From Methanosarcina vacuolata Z-761 (lineage in GTDB: Archaea > Halobacteriota > Methanosarcinia > Methanosarcinales > Methanosarcinaceae): DNA of 64,000 nucleotides. The position numbers and the translations under genes are program-made. The stretch's first letter is position 1. Each line of letters begins with the position of its first letter. This document shows, piece after piece, positions 16,237 to 24,808 of this stretch. The notes under the pieces were generated by a model that did no database searches, had not been told where the DNA came from, and saw nothing but the letters and a program-made list of their open reading frames with translations. The stretch lies in the NCBI RefSeq assembly GCF_000969905.1, contig NZ_CP009520.1:3596001-3660000 (forward strand). The letters are read 5' to 3'.

Positions 16237-17415
16237 ATGAAAGCGTGTATCATGTGTGGAGGGGCTGGGACAAGGCTCAGACCGCTAACTTTCAAGCATC
16301 CTAAACCCAGCATACCGATTCTTAATAAGCCGTCAGTCCTGCATCTGATAGAGCATCTTTCAAGGGAAGGGTTCAATGAAATAGTCATGACCCTGGGGTA
16401 CATGGGAGATCTCATAGAAGAGCAGCTCGGAGATGGGCACATGTTTGGGGTACATATCGAATATGTGTATGAGAAAGAAAAACTCGGAACTGCAGGCGGT
16501 ATTAAAAATGCTGAAGAATACCTGAAAGACGAGCCGTTTATCGTGCTTGGTGGGGATCACGTCCTCAACCTGGACCTGCGGGAGATGTACCGTTTCCATG
16601 AAGAAAACGATGCTCCGATAACCATAGGGCTTATTTCGATTGACGACCCGAGAGAATTCGGAATTGCGGATATGGACATTAACAACCGGATCCACCGCTT
16701 CCTGGAAAAACCGAAAGCAGGCCAGATATTCAGCAACCTTGCAAGCACCGGCATTTATGTTTGCAGCCCTTCGATATTTGAATGGATACCTGAAGGCAAG
16801 AAATTCGACTTTGCAAAAGACCTTTTCCCCTTCATGCTGGCAGCCGACAAAAAAATCAATGGTGTACTTGTGCGGGGACAATGGACTGACGTTGGAAGTT
16901 CGGCAGCTTACAGGCAGGCACAGCGCTGGATGCTCGATGCCCTTCCTGGAACAACAATCGAAGGGAATTTCACAACCCGGAACGCAAGAATAAAAGGTCC
17001 TCTGTCCATAGGAAACAATGTATGCATAGGTTCGAATTCGTCCCTTGTAGGGCCAATAGTAATAGGGGAAAATACAACTATAGGCGATAACGTCCTTATC
17101 GGGCCTTACAGTGTTATAGGCTCAAACTGCACCATAGAGGACAATACAAAAATCCTTTCATCCTATCTTTTTGATAATGTGTCCATAGGAAAGGGATCCA
17201 ATATCTCAGGCGGGGTAGTGGCAGACGAAACAATCATCGGAGAACACTGCTTCCTTGAAAATGGAACTGTTATTGGACATAAAGTACTGATCGGAAGTAA
17301 TTCAACAATACATTCCGGAGTTAAGATCTGGCCCGAAGTTGTTATAGATAAAGACTCAAGCATAAAGGAAAACGTGATCAATTCCGGTTATGACGCTGCA
17401 CATGAAGGTTCGTAA
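16237..17415 (+). CDS. sugar-1-phosphate nucleotidylyltransferase
   Basis: This 392-residue enzyme makes an NDP-sugar from a sugar-1-phosphate and an NTP. The N-terminal Rossmann-like domain (1-235) has the signature GGAGTRLRPLT at 8-18, KPSIPILNKP, GTAGGIKNAEEYL and GGDHVLNLDL. The C-terminal domain (250-385) is a left-handed parallel beta helix built from hexapeptides such as IGNNVCIGSNSSLVGP. This architecture is shared by archaeal mannose-1-phosphate guanylyltransferase-like and glucose-1-phosphate thymidylyltransferase-like enzymes. The sugar and base are not decidable from sequence alone; no GlmU-type acetyltransferase residues were recognised. It would feed surface glycan or glycoprotein synthesis. 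The ATG at 16237 follows AAGGACATTTGGG. It is a single gene, preceded by a tandem-repeat array. Confidence 0.88.
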   Translation: MKACIMCGGAGTRLRPLTFKHPKPSIPILNKPSVLHLIEHLSREGFNEIVMTLGYMGDLIEEQLGDGHMFGVHIEYVYEKEKLGTAGGIKNAEEYLKDEPFIVLGGDHVLNLDLREMYRFHEENDAPITIGLISIDDPREFGIADMDINNRIHRFLEKPKAGQIFSNLASTGIYVCSPSIFEWIPEGKKFDFAKDLFPFMLAADKKINGVLVRGQWTDVGSSAAYRQAQRWMLDALPGTTIEGNFTTRNARIKGPLSIGNNVCIGSNSSLVGPIVIGENTTIGDNVLIGPYSVIGSNCTIEDNTKILSSYLFDNVSIGKGSNISGGVVADETIIGEHCFLENGTVIGHKVLIGSNSTIHSGVKIWPEVVIDKDSSIKENVINSGYDAAHEGS

Positions 17416-17416
17416 A

Positions 17417-17640
17417 ATTTGGATTTCAAAGATTTGGATTTCAAAGATTTGGATTTCAAAGGACAGAATCCAGTCGAAATATCAACTGGATTTCTGAATC
17501 CGCATTTTTCAGGTTGATTCAGGGTGAAATTGCTTTTTGGAATCCGGGTTGATTCAGGGTGAAATTGCTTTTTTGGAAGCCTGGTTGATTCAGGTTGAAC
17601 TTACTTTTTTAGGACCCTGGTTGAATTTCGCTTTTCTGCT
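17417..17640. repeat. two adjacent tandem repeat sets
   Basis: ATTTGGATTTCAAAG (15 bp) repeats three times from 17417 to 17461. From about 17511, a 40-50 bp unit beginning GGTTGATTCAGG and containing TGCTTTTTTGGA is repeated four times with drift. The spacer 17416-17757 has no supported gene; a 62-codon frame at 17537 only follows the repeats. Confidence 0.75.
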
Positions 17641-17757
17641 GTTTATTTTTCATATTCATCTTTTGACAGGCACATGTGAAGTTTTCAGGACACGTAGAAC
17701 GAAAGACATACTGAAACAGATATAACTTTATACTAGATCCTGACAAGTCTTTTTGCC

Positions 17758-18354
17758 ATGTCGTCCAGAGAATTTATCTTTGAAATCCTTAGAAAAAGTG
17801 TGCATCTGGTTTCAATCCTGATCGTGCTTATCTACGAACTTTACGGAAAAGAAGCCATCCTATGGGCACTCATGCTATTTCTTGTAACTGTTATTATTCT
17901 TGACTACTTCCGGGTTGAGCATGGAATTCGAATACCTTTTTTCCATATTATGTACAGAAAAAGTGAAGCTGACCGCTTCGGAGGACATATCTTCTTTGCG
18001 CTCGGGGCAATTTCAGTAATATCCCTGTTCAGTCGAGAGATCGCTTACGCTGCAATTCTTATGGCCACCTTCGGGGACCTGGCTGCAGCTCTTATAGGAA
18101 AATTCTATGGAAAGAGGAAAGTTTTTCAAAGAATATTTAAAAATGACAAATCGATTGAAGGCTCAGCTTCGGAATTTCTTATTGATTTCCTCATAGGGCT
18201 GCTTATTCTCGGGAATCCCATTGTCTCTCTAATGATGGCGTTTCTTGCAACCCTTACGGAAACGGCAGTCAATAAAATTGATGATAACCTTATAGTGCCG
18301 GTTTTCGCAGGTTTTTTCGGGCAGATAACCCTGAATTTTCTGGCATATTTATAA
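17758..18354 (+). CDS. dolichol/polyprenol kinase-like membrane protein
   Basis: This 198-residue integral membrane protein has about six hydrophobic segments. It matches the SEC59/dolichol kinase and CTP-dependent lipid kinase superfamily: the N-terminal FEILRKSVHLVSI, the central HIFFALGAISVISL, and the signature FGDLAAALIGKFYGKRKVF followed by KSIEGSASEFL. These enzymes phosphorylate polyprenols or diacylglycerol using CTP or ATP in the membrane. In archaea, dolichol (phosphate) is the carrier for N-glycosylation, so a role in carrier recycling is plausible but inferred. The ATG at 17758 begins the frame (MSSREFIF). It lies 342 bp after the nucleotidyltransferase on the same strand, with repeats between, so it probably has its own promoter. 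Confidence 0.82.
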   Translation: MSSREFIFEILRKSVHLVSILIVLIYELYGKEAILWALMLFLVTVIILDYFRVEHGIRIPFFHIMYRKSEADRFGGHIFFALGAISVISLFSREIAYAAILMATFGDLAAALIGKFYGKRKVFQRIFKNDKSIEGSASEFLIDFLIGLLILGNPIVSLMMAFLATLTETAVNKIDDNLIVPVFAGFFGQITLNFLAYL

Positions 18355-18507
18355 TCAAAGTTGCGCTGGCGTCTTCGCTGAAAGCAACGGATTATGTTCA
18401 CGCCAAAGCTCCAAAAAATGGACTTGATAAATTATATTATCATTACCTGTTTTCGGGAAAGTTTTCCATCCCTGCAGCAAGCTAGCGGGGTATTCGACTG
18501 AAATAAC
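18353..18507. repeat. dispersed hairpin repeat, long form
   Basis: AATCAAAGTTGCGCTGGCG at the left and GCAGCAAGCTAGCGGGGTAT plus TCGACTGAAATAA at the right are shared with 42680-42737, where the two halves are contiguous. Here about 100 bp are inserted between them. The halves contain GCGCTGGC and GCTAGCG, which can pair. Confidence 0.7.
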
Positions 18508-19003
18508 TGTTATATCAGTCCACAATATATAAATCATTAATTTTAGATGAAAACAAAATATAATATAAATTGGTTAAATATTAATATTTTTGAATATAAA
18601 TAGTTATAAATTACATAAATTTATAGTATTTTTAATTAAAAAGATTCTTAAATAGATTATAACTAAAGATCGTAGTAGTTACACAGAAAAACGCAAACAA
18701 AAAGAGGATTAGTAAACTAGAAAAAAGACAAATCTACTCTTCTTATTTAATTCAATCAATAGATCACTGATCCGACCTAAAATAGTGGACTATTTTACTC
18801 ATAATAAATGTATATTAAATATTTAGGGATGATTATCTGGACTGATGAGAAATCAATATGATAAAACCTTATTGTCCAAAACACGGAACTATCATGACTC
18901 CTATGAATATGGATTCCTTGTCAGGTGCATATAAATCCCTTGAAAATAGTTGCGTAAGAACCCCCATTTTTGAATCAACGTTTATTCTCTCTGGTTCGGT
19001 TAT
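18508..19003. other. AT-rich spacer
   Basis: These roughly 500 bases are very AT-rich, and I see no convincing gene. A 60-codon frame at 18858-19040 runs into the end of the following insertion sequence and is not supported as a gene, though its first 35 residues (PYCPKHGTIMTPMN) could be a remnant. Confidence 0.45.
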
Positions 19004-19009
19004 TTTTAA

Positions 19010-20728
19010 CCTAGCTTCGGCAGGTAAACATATAAGTTAATATAATTAATTTTCGTATCTCTTTTCTTGATCTTCCATGGCAGCTAAAAACAACAGTAGA
19101 AGAGTTGAATCCTCAATAAAACGTACAGGCTTCTTAGGTCACCTTGGTCTCATTGCTGGAGTTTTCCGCGAACTTGAAGTTGACAAATTGATCGATGAGA
19201 AACTTCCTAAAGAACGAGATCACAAGGTTCCTCACTCCGTCTGTATCCTTGCCATGGTACTCAATGGTCTTGGTTTCATAGGGCAACGTCTGTACCTTTT
19301 TCCTGATTATTTCAGGACTATTTCCATAGGAAGACTTTTTGGAGACAGCGTCACACGAGAAGACCTGAATCAATATGCTATTGGAGAAACTCTTGACAGA
19401 ATAGTAAAGTATGGTCCTACAAAACTGTTTACGGAAATCACTCTTCACATTATGGCTCGTCTACCTATTCCTCTCCATTGTTTACACGCTGACACTACAA
19501 GTGTCAGCGTTTATGGCGATTATGAAGACGAAGAAACTGAGTATATTGATATTACTTTTGGAATACCAAAAAACGGAAGATGGGACCTCAAACAATTTGT
19601 TTTGAGCTTGATTGTAAATCAGCATGGGATACCACTTTTCATGAACACCCATTCAGGGAACGCTTCAGACAAAAGCACAATTCTGGAAGCAATCAAGTCT
19701 CTCAAATCAGCTTTAAGCCCTGAAGCAAAGTGTACTATGTAGCTGAATAGTTCTTTTTACACTGACAATAATATCAAGAACATAGGAAAGTCATTCTGGA
19801 TCAGTCGTGTTCCTGCAACAATTAATGAAGCAAAGGAACTGCTAACTGCAAATCTAAACCTGAAAACGTGAAAAGCGACGAAAGATACTCATTTTATCAA
19901 ACCTTTGTGGAATATGGTGGAGTTAAACAAAAATGGGTTTTGTTACTCTCTCATAAAATGAAAGAAAAAAAAGAGGCAACTCTAACAAGAAAGCTTGAAA
20001 AAGAGCTTGAAAAAGCAGAAAAGTCGCTTAAAAAGCTGGCAGGAGATGACTTTTTCTGTGAAGAAGATGCATTAAAAGCAGCAGAAAAATGGATTGCAGA
20101 TTTCCCTTCTGTTCTTTTTGAAAAAGTAGATTTGAAAACCATTAAAAAACGTGAAGCAGGTAAAAGAGGCAGAATTTATAAAGATGAGAAATTGAAGACA
20201 TGTTATAGGATTGATGGAATTATAAAGGTTAATGATGCTTTTGTTTTGAATGAAATGGAAAAAATGGGACTTTTCATTCTTGCAAGTAATGATATCCGTC
20301 TTTCCCCTGAAGAGATGCTGAAGTATTACAAAGGACAGGATAAAGTAGAAAAAGGATTCCGATTTTTGAAAAGTGATACCTTTAGCATATCGAAGGTGTA
20401 TCTCAAGAATAAATCAAGAATTGAAGCGTTGACAATGATAATGGTTCTCTGCTTAATGATTTATGCAATTGCAGAATGGAAATTAAGGACAAAGTTAGAA
20501 GAAGAAAATGAAACGGTTCCAGATCAAAAAGGGAAACCAACAAAAAGACCAACAATGAGATGGATATTTTTCAAGTTTCAGGGAATTACAGAACTTATAA
20601 CGCAGAAAAAAGGGAAAACAAAGTCAGAAATACTGAATATGGAAGAAATTCACTGGAAAATATTGAGGCTCATGGGGGAGGAATATGAAAATATATATCT
20701 CTAGTTGCGTTAACCTGCCGAAGCTAGG
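19010..20728 (+). mobile_element. IS1634-type element with intact ends, dead transposase
   Basis: The element is bounded by 16-bp perfect terminal inverted repeats, CCTAGCTTCGGCAGGT at 19010-19025 and its complement at 20713-20728. TTTTAA flanks it on both sides (19004-19009 and 20729-20734), fitting a 6-bp target duplication. Ends intact with a broken transposase means it could move only if a related transposase acts in trans. Confidence 0.88.
19077..20704 (+). pseudogene. IS1634-type transposase, broken
   Basis: The first part (19077-19742, 221 residues) opens with RTGFLGHLGLIAGVFRELEV and holds LHADTTSVSVYGDYED, the segment with the first catalytic aspartate. It ends at a stop after EAKCTM. 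Reading continues weakly to about 19868 (SFWISRVPATINEAKELL) in the same frame. A frameshift then leads to the second part (19868-20704, 278 residues) with YYKGQDKVEKGFRFLKS, the catalytic glutamate region. Part of the middle around the second aspartate appears deleted. The same C-terminal half recurs at 45656-46216 and, more distantly, at 49229-50148. Confidence 0.85.
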
Positions 20729-20788
20729 TTTTAAATAAAGAATTATTTCAACCCACAAAACAACGAATACACGTCAAGGGTTACAAAT

Positions 20789-21010
20789 ATGATTGCTGGT
20801 ACAATAAACAATACCCTGAAAGCAAAAGATCCGACGAAAACAATAGCAGAAGATTCGGTGAAAACAGCAGAAGATTCGGTGAAAACAGCAGAAGATTCGG
20901 TGAAAACGAAAGGGCCAATGTGGAAAAAAGAAGATTTAGGTACCCAAATACGCTCATTTGAATATCAAATTTATGGAATAATGGAAAAAGTGGTGTCTTA
21001 TGAGTCCTGA
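20789..21010 (+). CDS. small hypothetical protein with AEDSVKT repeats
   Basis: This is a 73-codon frame that overlaps the start of the next gene by 11 bp. Its middle is a 21-bp DNA repeat encoding AEDSVKT three times. The tail (WKKEDLGTQIRSFEYQIYGI) looks protein-like. It may be a real leader or partner of the phosphoesterase, translated in a coupled way, or a chance frame through a tandem repeat. No known family was recognised. Confidence 0.3.
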   Translation: MIAGTINNTLKAKDPTKTIAEDSVKTAEDSVKTAEDSVKTKGPMWKKEDLGTQIRSFEYQIYGIMEKVVSYES

Positions 21011-22091
21011 GACGGAGTCAGCTTACATAGTTGTCTCAGATGTGCATTTGGGTAGTGAACAATGTAATCAAAATGAGTTTTGTTGTTTTCTTGAGTGGAT
21101 AAATAGTTTAAGCAGTCAAGAAAATACTGATCAGATTGTAAAATGTAAGAATAAAGAAGTCAAAATTAAAAAACCTTGCAAAATAATTCTGCTGGGAGAT
21201 ATTGTGGAATTGTGGGATCCTAAAGATGGTGATAGAGATAACGTTATTAAAGATTCTATGAGACCTCTCTCCTTACTCACAAGTGTCGGTTGTGACAAAA
21301 TATACGTGGTTGGGAATCACGACTATTCTCTGGGTGAACTGGAAGGAAAGATTAACTGGGAACACCTGTGCAATGAAACAGAACTTGATATTTATGATAG
21401 TCACTATCCTAAAAAGGATAAAAATGGAATTGCCCATGGTTTCAATATAGGAAACAGGTCTTATTTCTTCCTTCATGGTCATCAATTCGACAAAGAGCAA
21501 GCAGTTCTTGCATATGTGTCTCATCTCATCGGTGAACTTTGGAATCCATTAAACTGGTTTCAGGTCCTTTATAATATCCCATTTACTAAAAAACACTGGA
21601 AAAGAAATTTTGTTATATTTTTAGGCCTGGTTTTTGGTGGAAAATATCTTATGTGGAGTGCGTTTCTACAATCCAGCTTCTGGGTCACTGCAATATGGGC
21701 TATAATTACTGGTTTTTTTGCATTTAGCTCCATTCCCGGTATTGTTGCACATACACAAGAAATTATATATAAGCATATAAATCCCCTGGATAAAACCGCA
21801 GAAGAAGTTATAACCGATGAATATTACAAGAAAAAGAAGGATACTATACAGGCAGATGTTGTTGTTTTTGGGCACACTCACTTTGCAAGTTACTATCCCC
21901 TTGATCTCTCTGAAAAAGAGGGTCAGAAAAAGAAAAAGTTATTTGTTAATAGCGGATGCTGGGTTGGAACAGATGAAGATATAAATGGAAAAATGCGTTA
22001 CTCAAATACGTTTATATATATAGATAAAGGCGGAGCATATATTATGAGGTGGTGTGGTTCCGGTAAAATCGATTGTATTGATGTTGTGTGA
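21000..22091 (+). CDS. membrane-associated metallophosphoesterase
   Basis: This is a 363-residue calcineurin-like phosphoesterase. Metal-binding motifs appear in order: DVHLG (D14, H16), GDIVELW (D67), GNHD (106-108), LHGHQF (about 157-162) and GHTH (about 291-294), the full set for a dinuclear metal centre. Between the fourth and fifth motifs lies a hydrophobic insertion (about 205-255) containing two likely membrane helices (VIFLGLVFGGKYLMWSAF and FWVTAIWAIITGFFAF). This places the active site on the membrane surface. The arrangement recalls LpxH-like and archaeal lipid-phosphate phosphoesterases, but the substrate is unknown. Its start ATG overlaps the preceding small frame. It converges on the VWA operon, with a repeat array between them. 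Confidence 0.85.
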   Translation: MSPETESAYIVVSDVHLGSEQCNQNEFCCFLEWINSLSSQENTDQIVKCKNKEVKIKKPCKIILLGDIVELWDPKDGDRDNVIKDSMRPLSLLTSVGCDKIYVVGNHDYSLGELEGKINWEHLCNETELDIYDSHYPKKDKNGIAHGFNIGNRSYFFLHGHQFDKEQAVLAYVSHLIGELWNPLNWFQVLYNIPFTKKHWKRNFVIFLGLVFGGKYLMWSAFLQSSFWVTAIWAIITGFFAFSSIPGIVAHTQEIIYKHINPLDKTAEEVITDEYYKKKKDTIQADVVVFGHTHFASYYPLDLSEKEGQKKKKLFVNSGCWVGTDEDINGKMRYSNTFIYIDKGGAYIMRWCGSGKIDCIDVV

Positions 22092-22170
22092 ACTGCCTAC
22101 TACCTGCTGATGAAAGCGAGGATGGAATTTTCCGCTGTTTCTCAGTCTCACAAAGTTAAAAGAACCCTTT

Positions 22171-22320
22171 GGGGTTCTTACTTTCAGGATTATTACTTTT
22201 GGGATTCTTACTTTCGAGACTCTCACTTTCGAGACTCTCACTTTCGAGACTCTCACTTTCGGGATTCTTACTTTAGGGATTCTTACTTTAGGGATTCTTA
22301 CTTTAGGGATTCTTATTTTT
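22171..22320. repeat. about ten tandem copies of a 15-bp unit
   Basis: The unit GGGATTCTTACTTTA and its variant GAGACTCTCACTTTC alternate in blocks (variant three in a row, then three of the main type). The array fills the gap between the convergent phosphoesterase and VWA genes and touches the last codons of the latter. Confidence 0.85.
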
Positions 22321-24808
22321 CAGCTCCAATCTCAACCTGCGCATTCTTGAGATTTCTCATTTCCCTTATGCGCCTGGCAAGGATTTCTCCCAGATAAAGC
22401 ACAAGCGCAGCAAGGAGTACATACACTTTCAGGCTTACCTGCTCATCAGATTGTTTCACTGAATTCTGCCGCGCATCTTTCAGTAGAAGGGCCCTTGCCT
22501 CTTTCTCATTGTAAATTTTCCCTCCGGTCGCAAGGACAAGAGGCTCTATATCCTCATTGAGCCCTACATCCCGATACTCAAGCTGATAATTTACCGCAAG
22601 TGGGTAGCCTGAGATATCATGAATCCCAATACTATCCGGATTCACAGTTGTCTCATAGGTATTTCTTCCGGTTAGAGCAAGGTCCAGAGCATTACCATCA
22701 AGTTTTAACTTCGGAATTCCTTCATCGTACATTTTAAGCGTCAGGTTGGAAGGAGTGCCGAGCCAGGTATCCGGGCTGTCCACAACAGTCCCTTCTTCAG
22801 CTCTCGGGTTCGCTACTGCCCAATTGATCATGCTCGAAATTAGTTTGGCACTCGACCCATTATAAACATTAGTCGCCCAGCGAGAACCGTCACCTTGTCC
22901 ATTATCTGTGGTAAAAGCCGCAACTCTTCCCAGTCCGAAGCGCCATGTAGTAAGTACTGGTTTTCCATTTGAAGTAGTTATGACCAGGCGTTCAGCCCCG
23001 GATTTTGGAGTCACGTCGTTATATCCCGTGATATTGGAAGTAAGGTTCACATCTTTCGTAATGAAGCTATTTGGAGAATAAGTATAGAGAGAATAGTCAG
23101 ACGTTACATTTTCTTCTTTATCTTTATCTTCTTTATCTTCTTCCTGAGACTTATTGGTTGACTCAAAGACTATATTTGCCCTTTCACTCATATTAATGTG
23201 GAAATAATTCTTTTCAAGCCCGAGTTCCTTCATAAACATCTCAGCATAATAATTTCTGGATTTGTCAGTCTGAGAAGGAGCTACAGAACGGACATGGATA
23301 AAATACAGGTTTACGCCGAGTTTCTGCAGTTCTTTTGCAGCCTGAAGGCCTGGCTCATAGGAATCCTCGATTGCTCCGTCTGAAATAATAATCGCATCAA
23401 GTTCACCTTCCTTGCCTGTAAGCATTTCCTTTGAAATGTTGAGTCCTGCGTCTAAGGATGTCTTGCTCTCCTCATCAGGAGTCAGCCGCTCAATTTTGTC
23501 TTTAAGAGTTGCCTGGTTCTGAGCAAGTCCAAGGAAAACAAAACCTCCGGAAACATCATATCCCTTGCTCCCGAATGCGATAACTTCAGCATTTGCATCT
23601 TTGAGATTTTCGTTCTGAAGAATATATATGGCATTTCCCAGGATGTCTCCCTGGGTTTTGTGGGCCGCAGTACTGGGAGAAACGTCAAGGATCAGGACAA
23701 GGTTTCTTCCTCCCTTATATTCGGAAGGCTTTGAAAGCACAGGTAGGATTTTTTCAAACGAGGAATTAAGATAATTGCCGTAATTATATGCTCTTTCTCC
23801 TCCTACAACTACCAGTCCACCCCCATTAGTAACATACTTCCGAATTTCTTTTACCTGAGTTTCCGTAAGATTATCGGCGAACTGGTTATCAAGTACAAGA
23901 GCTTTGCTACTATTCAGAGCACTTGCTCCAGGATAAGTAGTGAAAACAGAAGTATTGTAAAGTTTATTGAGGATTTGAGCGAGGGGTGAATTTGGCTCAC
24001 CGGTAACAAGAGTGAGCTTTGGTTTGGGAATTACATACACGGATTTATAAAATTCATTGTTAATATTGTTCAGATCTTCTCCGGAAGGAGTGATCTTTAC
24101 ACTGATATTGTGAGCACCAAGAGTGCTAAAAGTTTGCCTGAGATTGGGGGTAATACTATACTGCGTTGCGTTTTGAGTTATATCGCCGCTCTGGGAAAGT
24201 TCCCCATCTACGTACGCTTCATAGGAATAGCTAACACTTTGATTTGAAGCCTGACGGACAACTATTTCAAATTCGTTTGGGTTATCCACAACTACACTTT
24301 TGTCCCCAAGAATTTCGACACTGAGGTCATTTGTCTTGAGTTCAGGCTCGACAAGGTAGACTGAAGTATTGGTTTCTTTGGCAAACCCGAGAGCATCAAC
24401 AAGGCTCTTTCCTGAGTTATTGTTTCCATCAGTAATAAGAATAATCTGATTACCAGTGCCAGAATACTGAGTCACAGCATCTCCAAGATTTGTTTTATCG
24501 CCTGTAAGCTGGACTAAGGTAGTAGAGGTATCAGCTGCAAGGGCTTTATACAGGTCGGTACCTGTTTCATTAGAAAAAAGCTCCATACTTGAGGTCTTAT
24601 CCTGAATTAGTATAAGTGAAGGATTTTCTTCATTAGCAGTCTGCGTAACCGTTGTAAATGGAGCAGCCAGAGCGAGTATAAGGAGGAAAACTACAAGCAT
24701 CCTCCATTCCACAATCTTCGTTTTTGTCTTCCGCAGGAGATAAAACCCGGCAACTGTCACAGGAATGATGAGTAAAAGCATTTCCGGGTGTTCAAGGGAT
24801 ATGTTCAT
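22313..24808 (-). CDS. large VWA-domain membrane protein
   Basis: This is an 831-residue membrane protein. Two hydrophobic helices lie at the N-terminus (about 10-25 and 37-53) and one near the C-terminus (VYVLLAALVLYLGEIL). Between them sits a large extracytoplasmic region. It includes a glutamine-amidotransferase-like fold (VRKYVTNGGGLVVVGGERAYNYG region) and a von Willebrand A domain starting NLVLILDVSPSTAA, whose DxSxS metal-binding motif is complete (D near 373). Such two-part proteins accompany MoxR ATPases and are thought to be assembly or sensing partners, with function unproven. It is the last gene of the operon and its ATG overlaps the previous stop by four bases (24805-24808), so translation is coupled. 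A glutamate/lysine-rich linker (SQEEDKEDKDKEEN) interrupts the region after the VWA domain. Confidence 0.85.
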   Translation of the reverse strand: MNISLEHPEMLLLIIPVTVAGFYLLRKTKTKIVEWRMLVVFLLILALAAPFTTVTQTANEENPSLILIQDKTSSMELFSNETGTDLYKALAADTSTTLVQLTGDKTNLGDAVTQYSGTGNQIILITDGNNNSGKSLVDALGFAKETNTSVYLVEPELKTNDLSVEILGDKSVVVDNPNEFEIVVRQASNQSVSYSYEAYVDGELSQSGDITQNATQYSITPNLRQTFSTLGAHNISVKITPSGEDLNNINNEFYKSVYVIPKPKLTLVTGEPNSPLAQILNKLYNTSVFTTYPGASALNSSKALVLDNQFADNLTETQVKEIRKYVTNGGGLVVVGGERAYNYGNYLNSSFEKILPVLSKPSEYKGGRNLVLILDVSPSTAAHKTQGDILGNAIYILQNENLKDANAEVIAFGSKGYDVSGGFVFLGLAQNQATLKDKIERLTPDEESKTSLDAGLNISKEMLTGKEGELDAIIISDGAIEDSYEPGLQAAKELQKLGVNLYFIHVRSVAPSQTDKSRNYYAEMFMKELGLEKNYFHINMSERANIVFESTNKSQEEDKEDKDKEENVTSDYSLYTYSPNSFITKDVNLTSNITGYNDVTPKSGAERLVITTSNGKPVLTTWRFGLGRVAAFTTDNGQGDGSRWATNVYNGSSAKLISSMINWAVANPRAEEGTVVDSPDTWLGTPSNLTLKMYDEGIPKLKLDGNALDLALTGRNTYETTVNPDSIGIHDISGYPLAVNYQLEYRDVGLNEDIEPLVLATGGKIYNEKEARALLLKDARQNSVKQSDEQVSLKVYVLLAALVLYLGEILARRIREMRNLKNAQVEIGAEK

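Noticed and set aside
18858-19040. 60-codon frame beginning MIKPYCPKHGT
   Set aside because: Its end runs into the terminal repeat of the IS1634 element, so the frame as it stands is not native. It could be a gene remnant but cannot be supported.
22110-22397. Plus-strand frame rich in RDSYF/RDSHF repeats
   Set aside because: It is a translation of the 15-bp tandem array and overlaps the VWA gene on the other strand.
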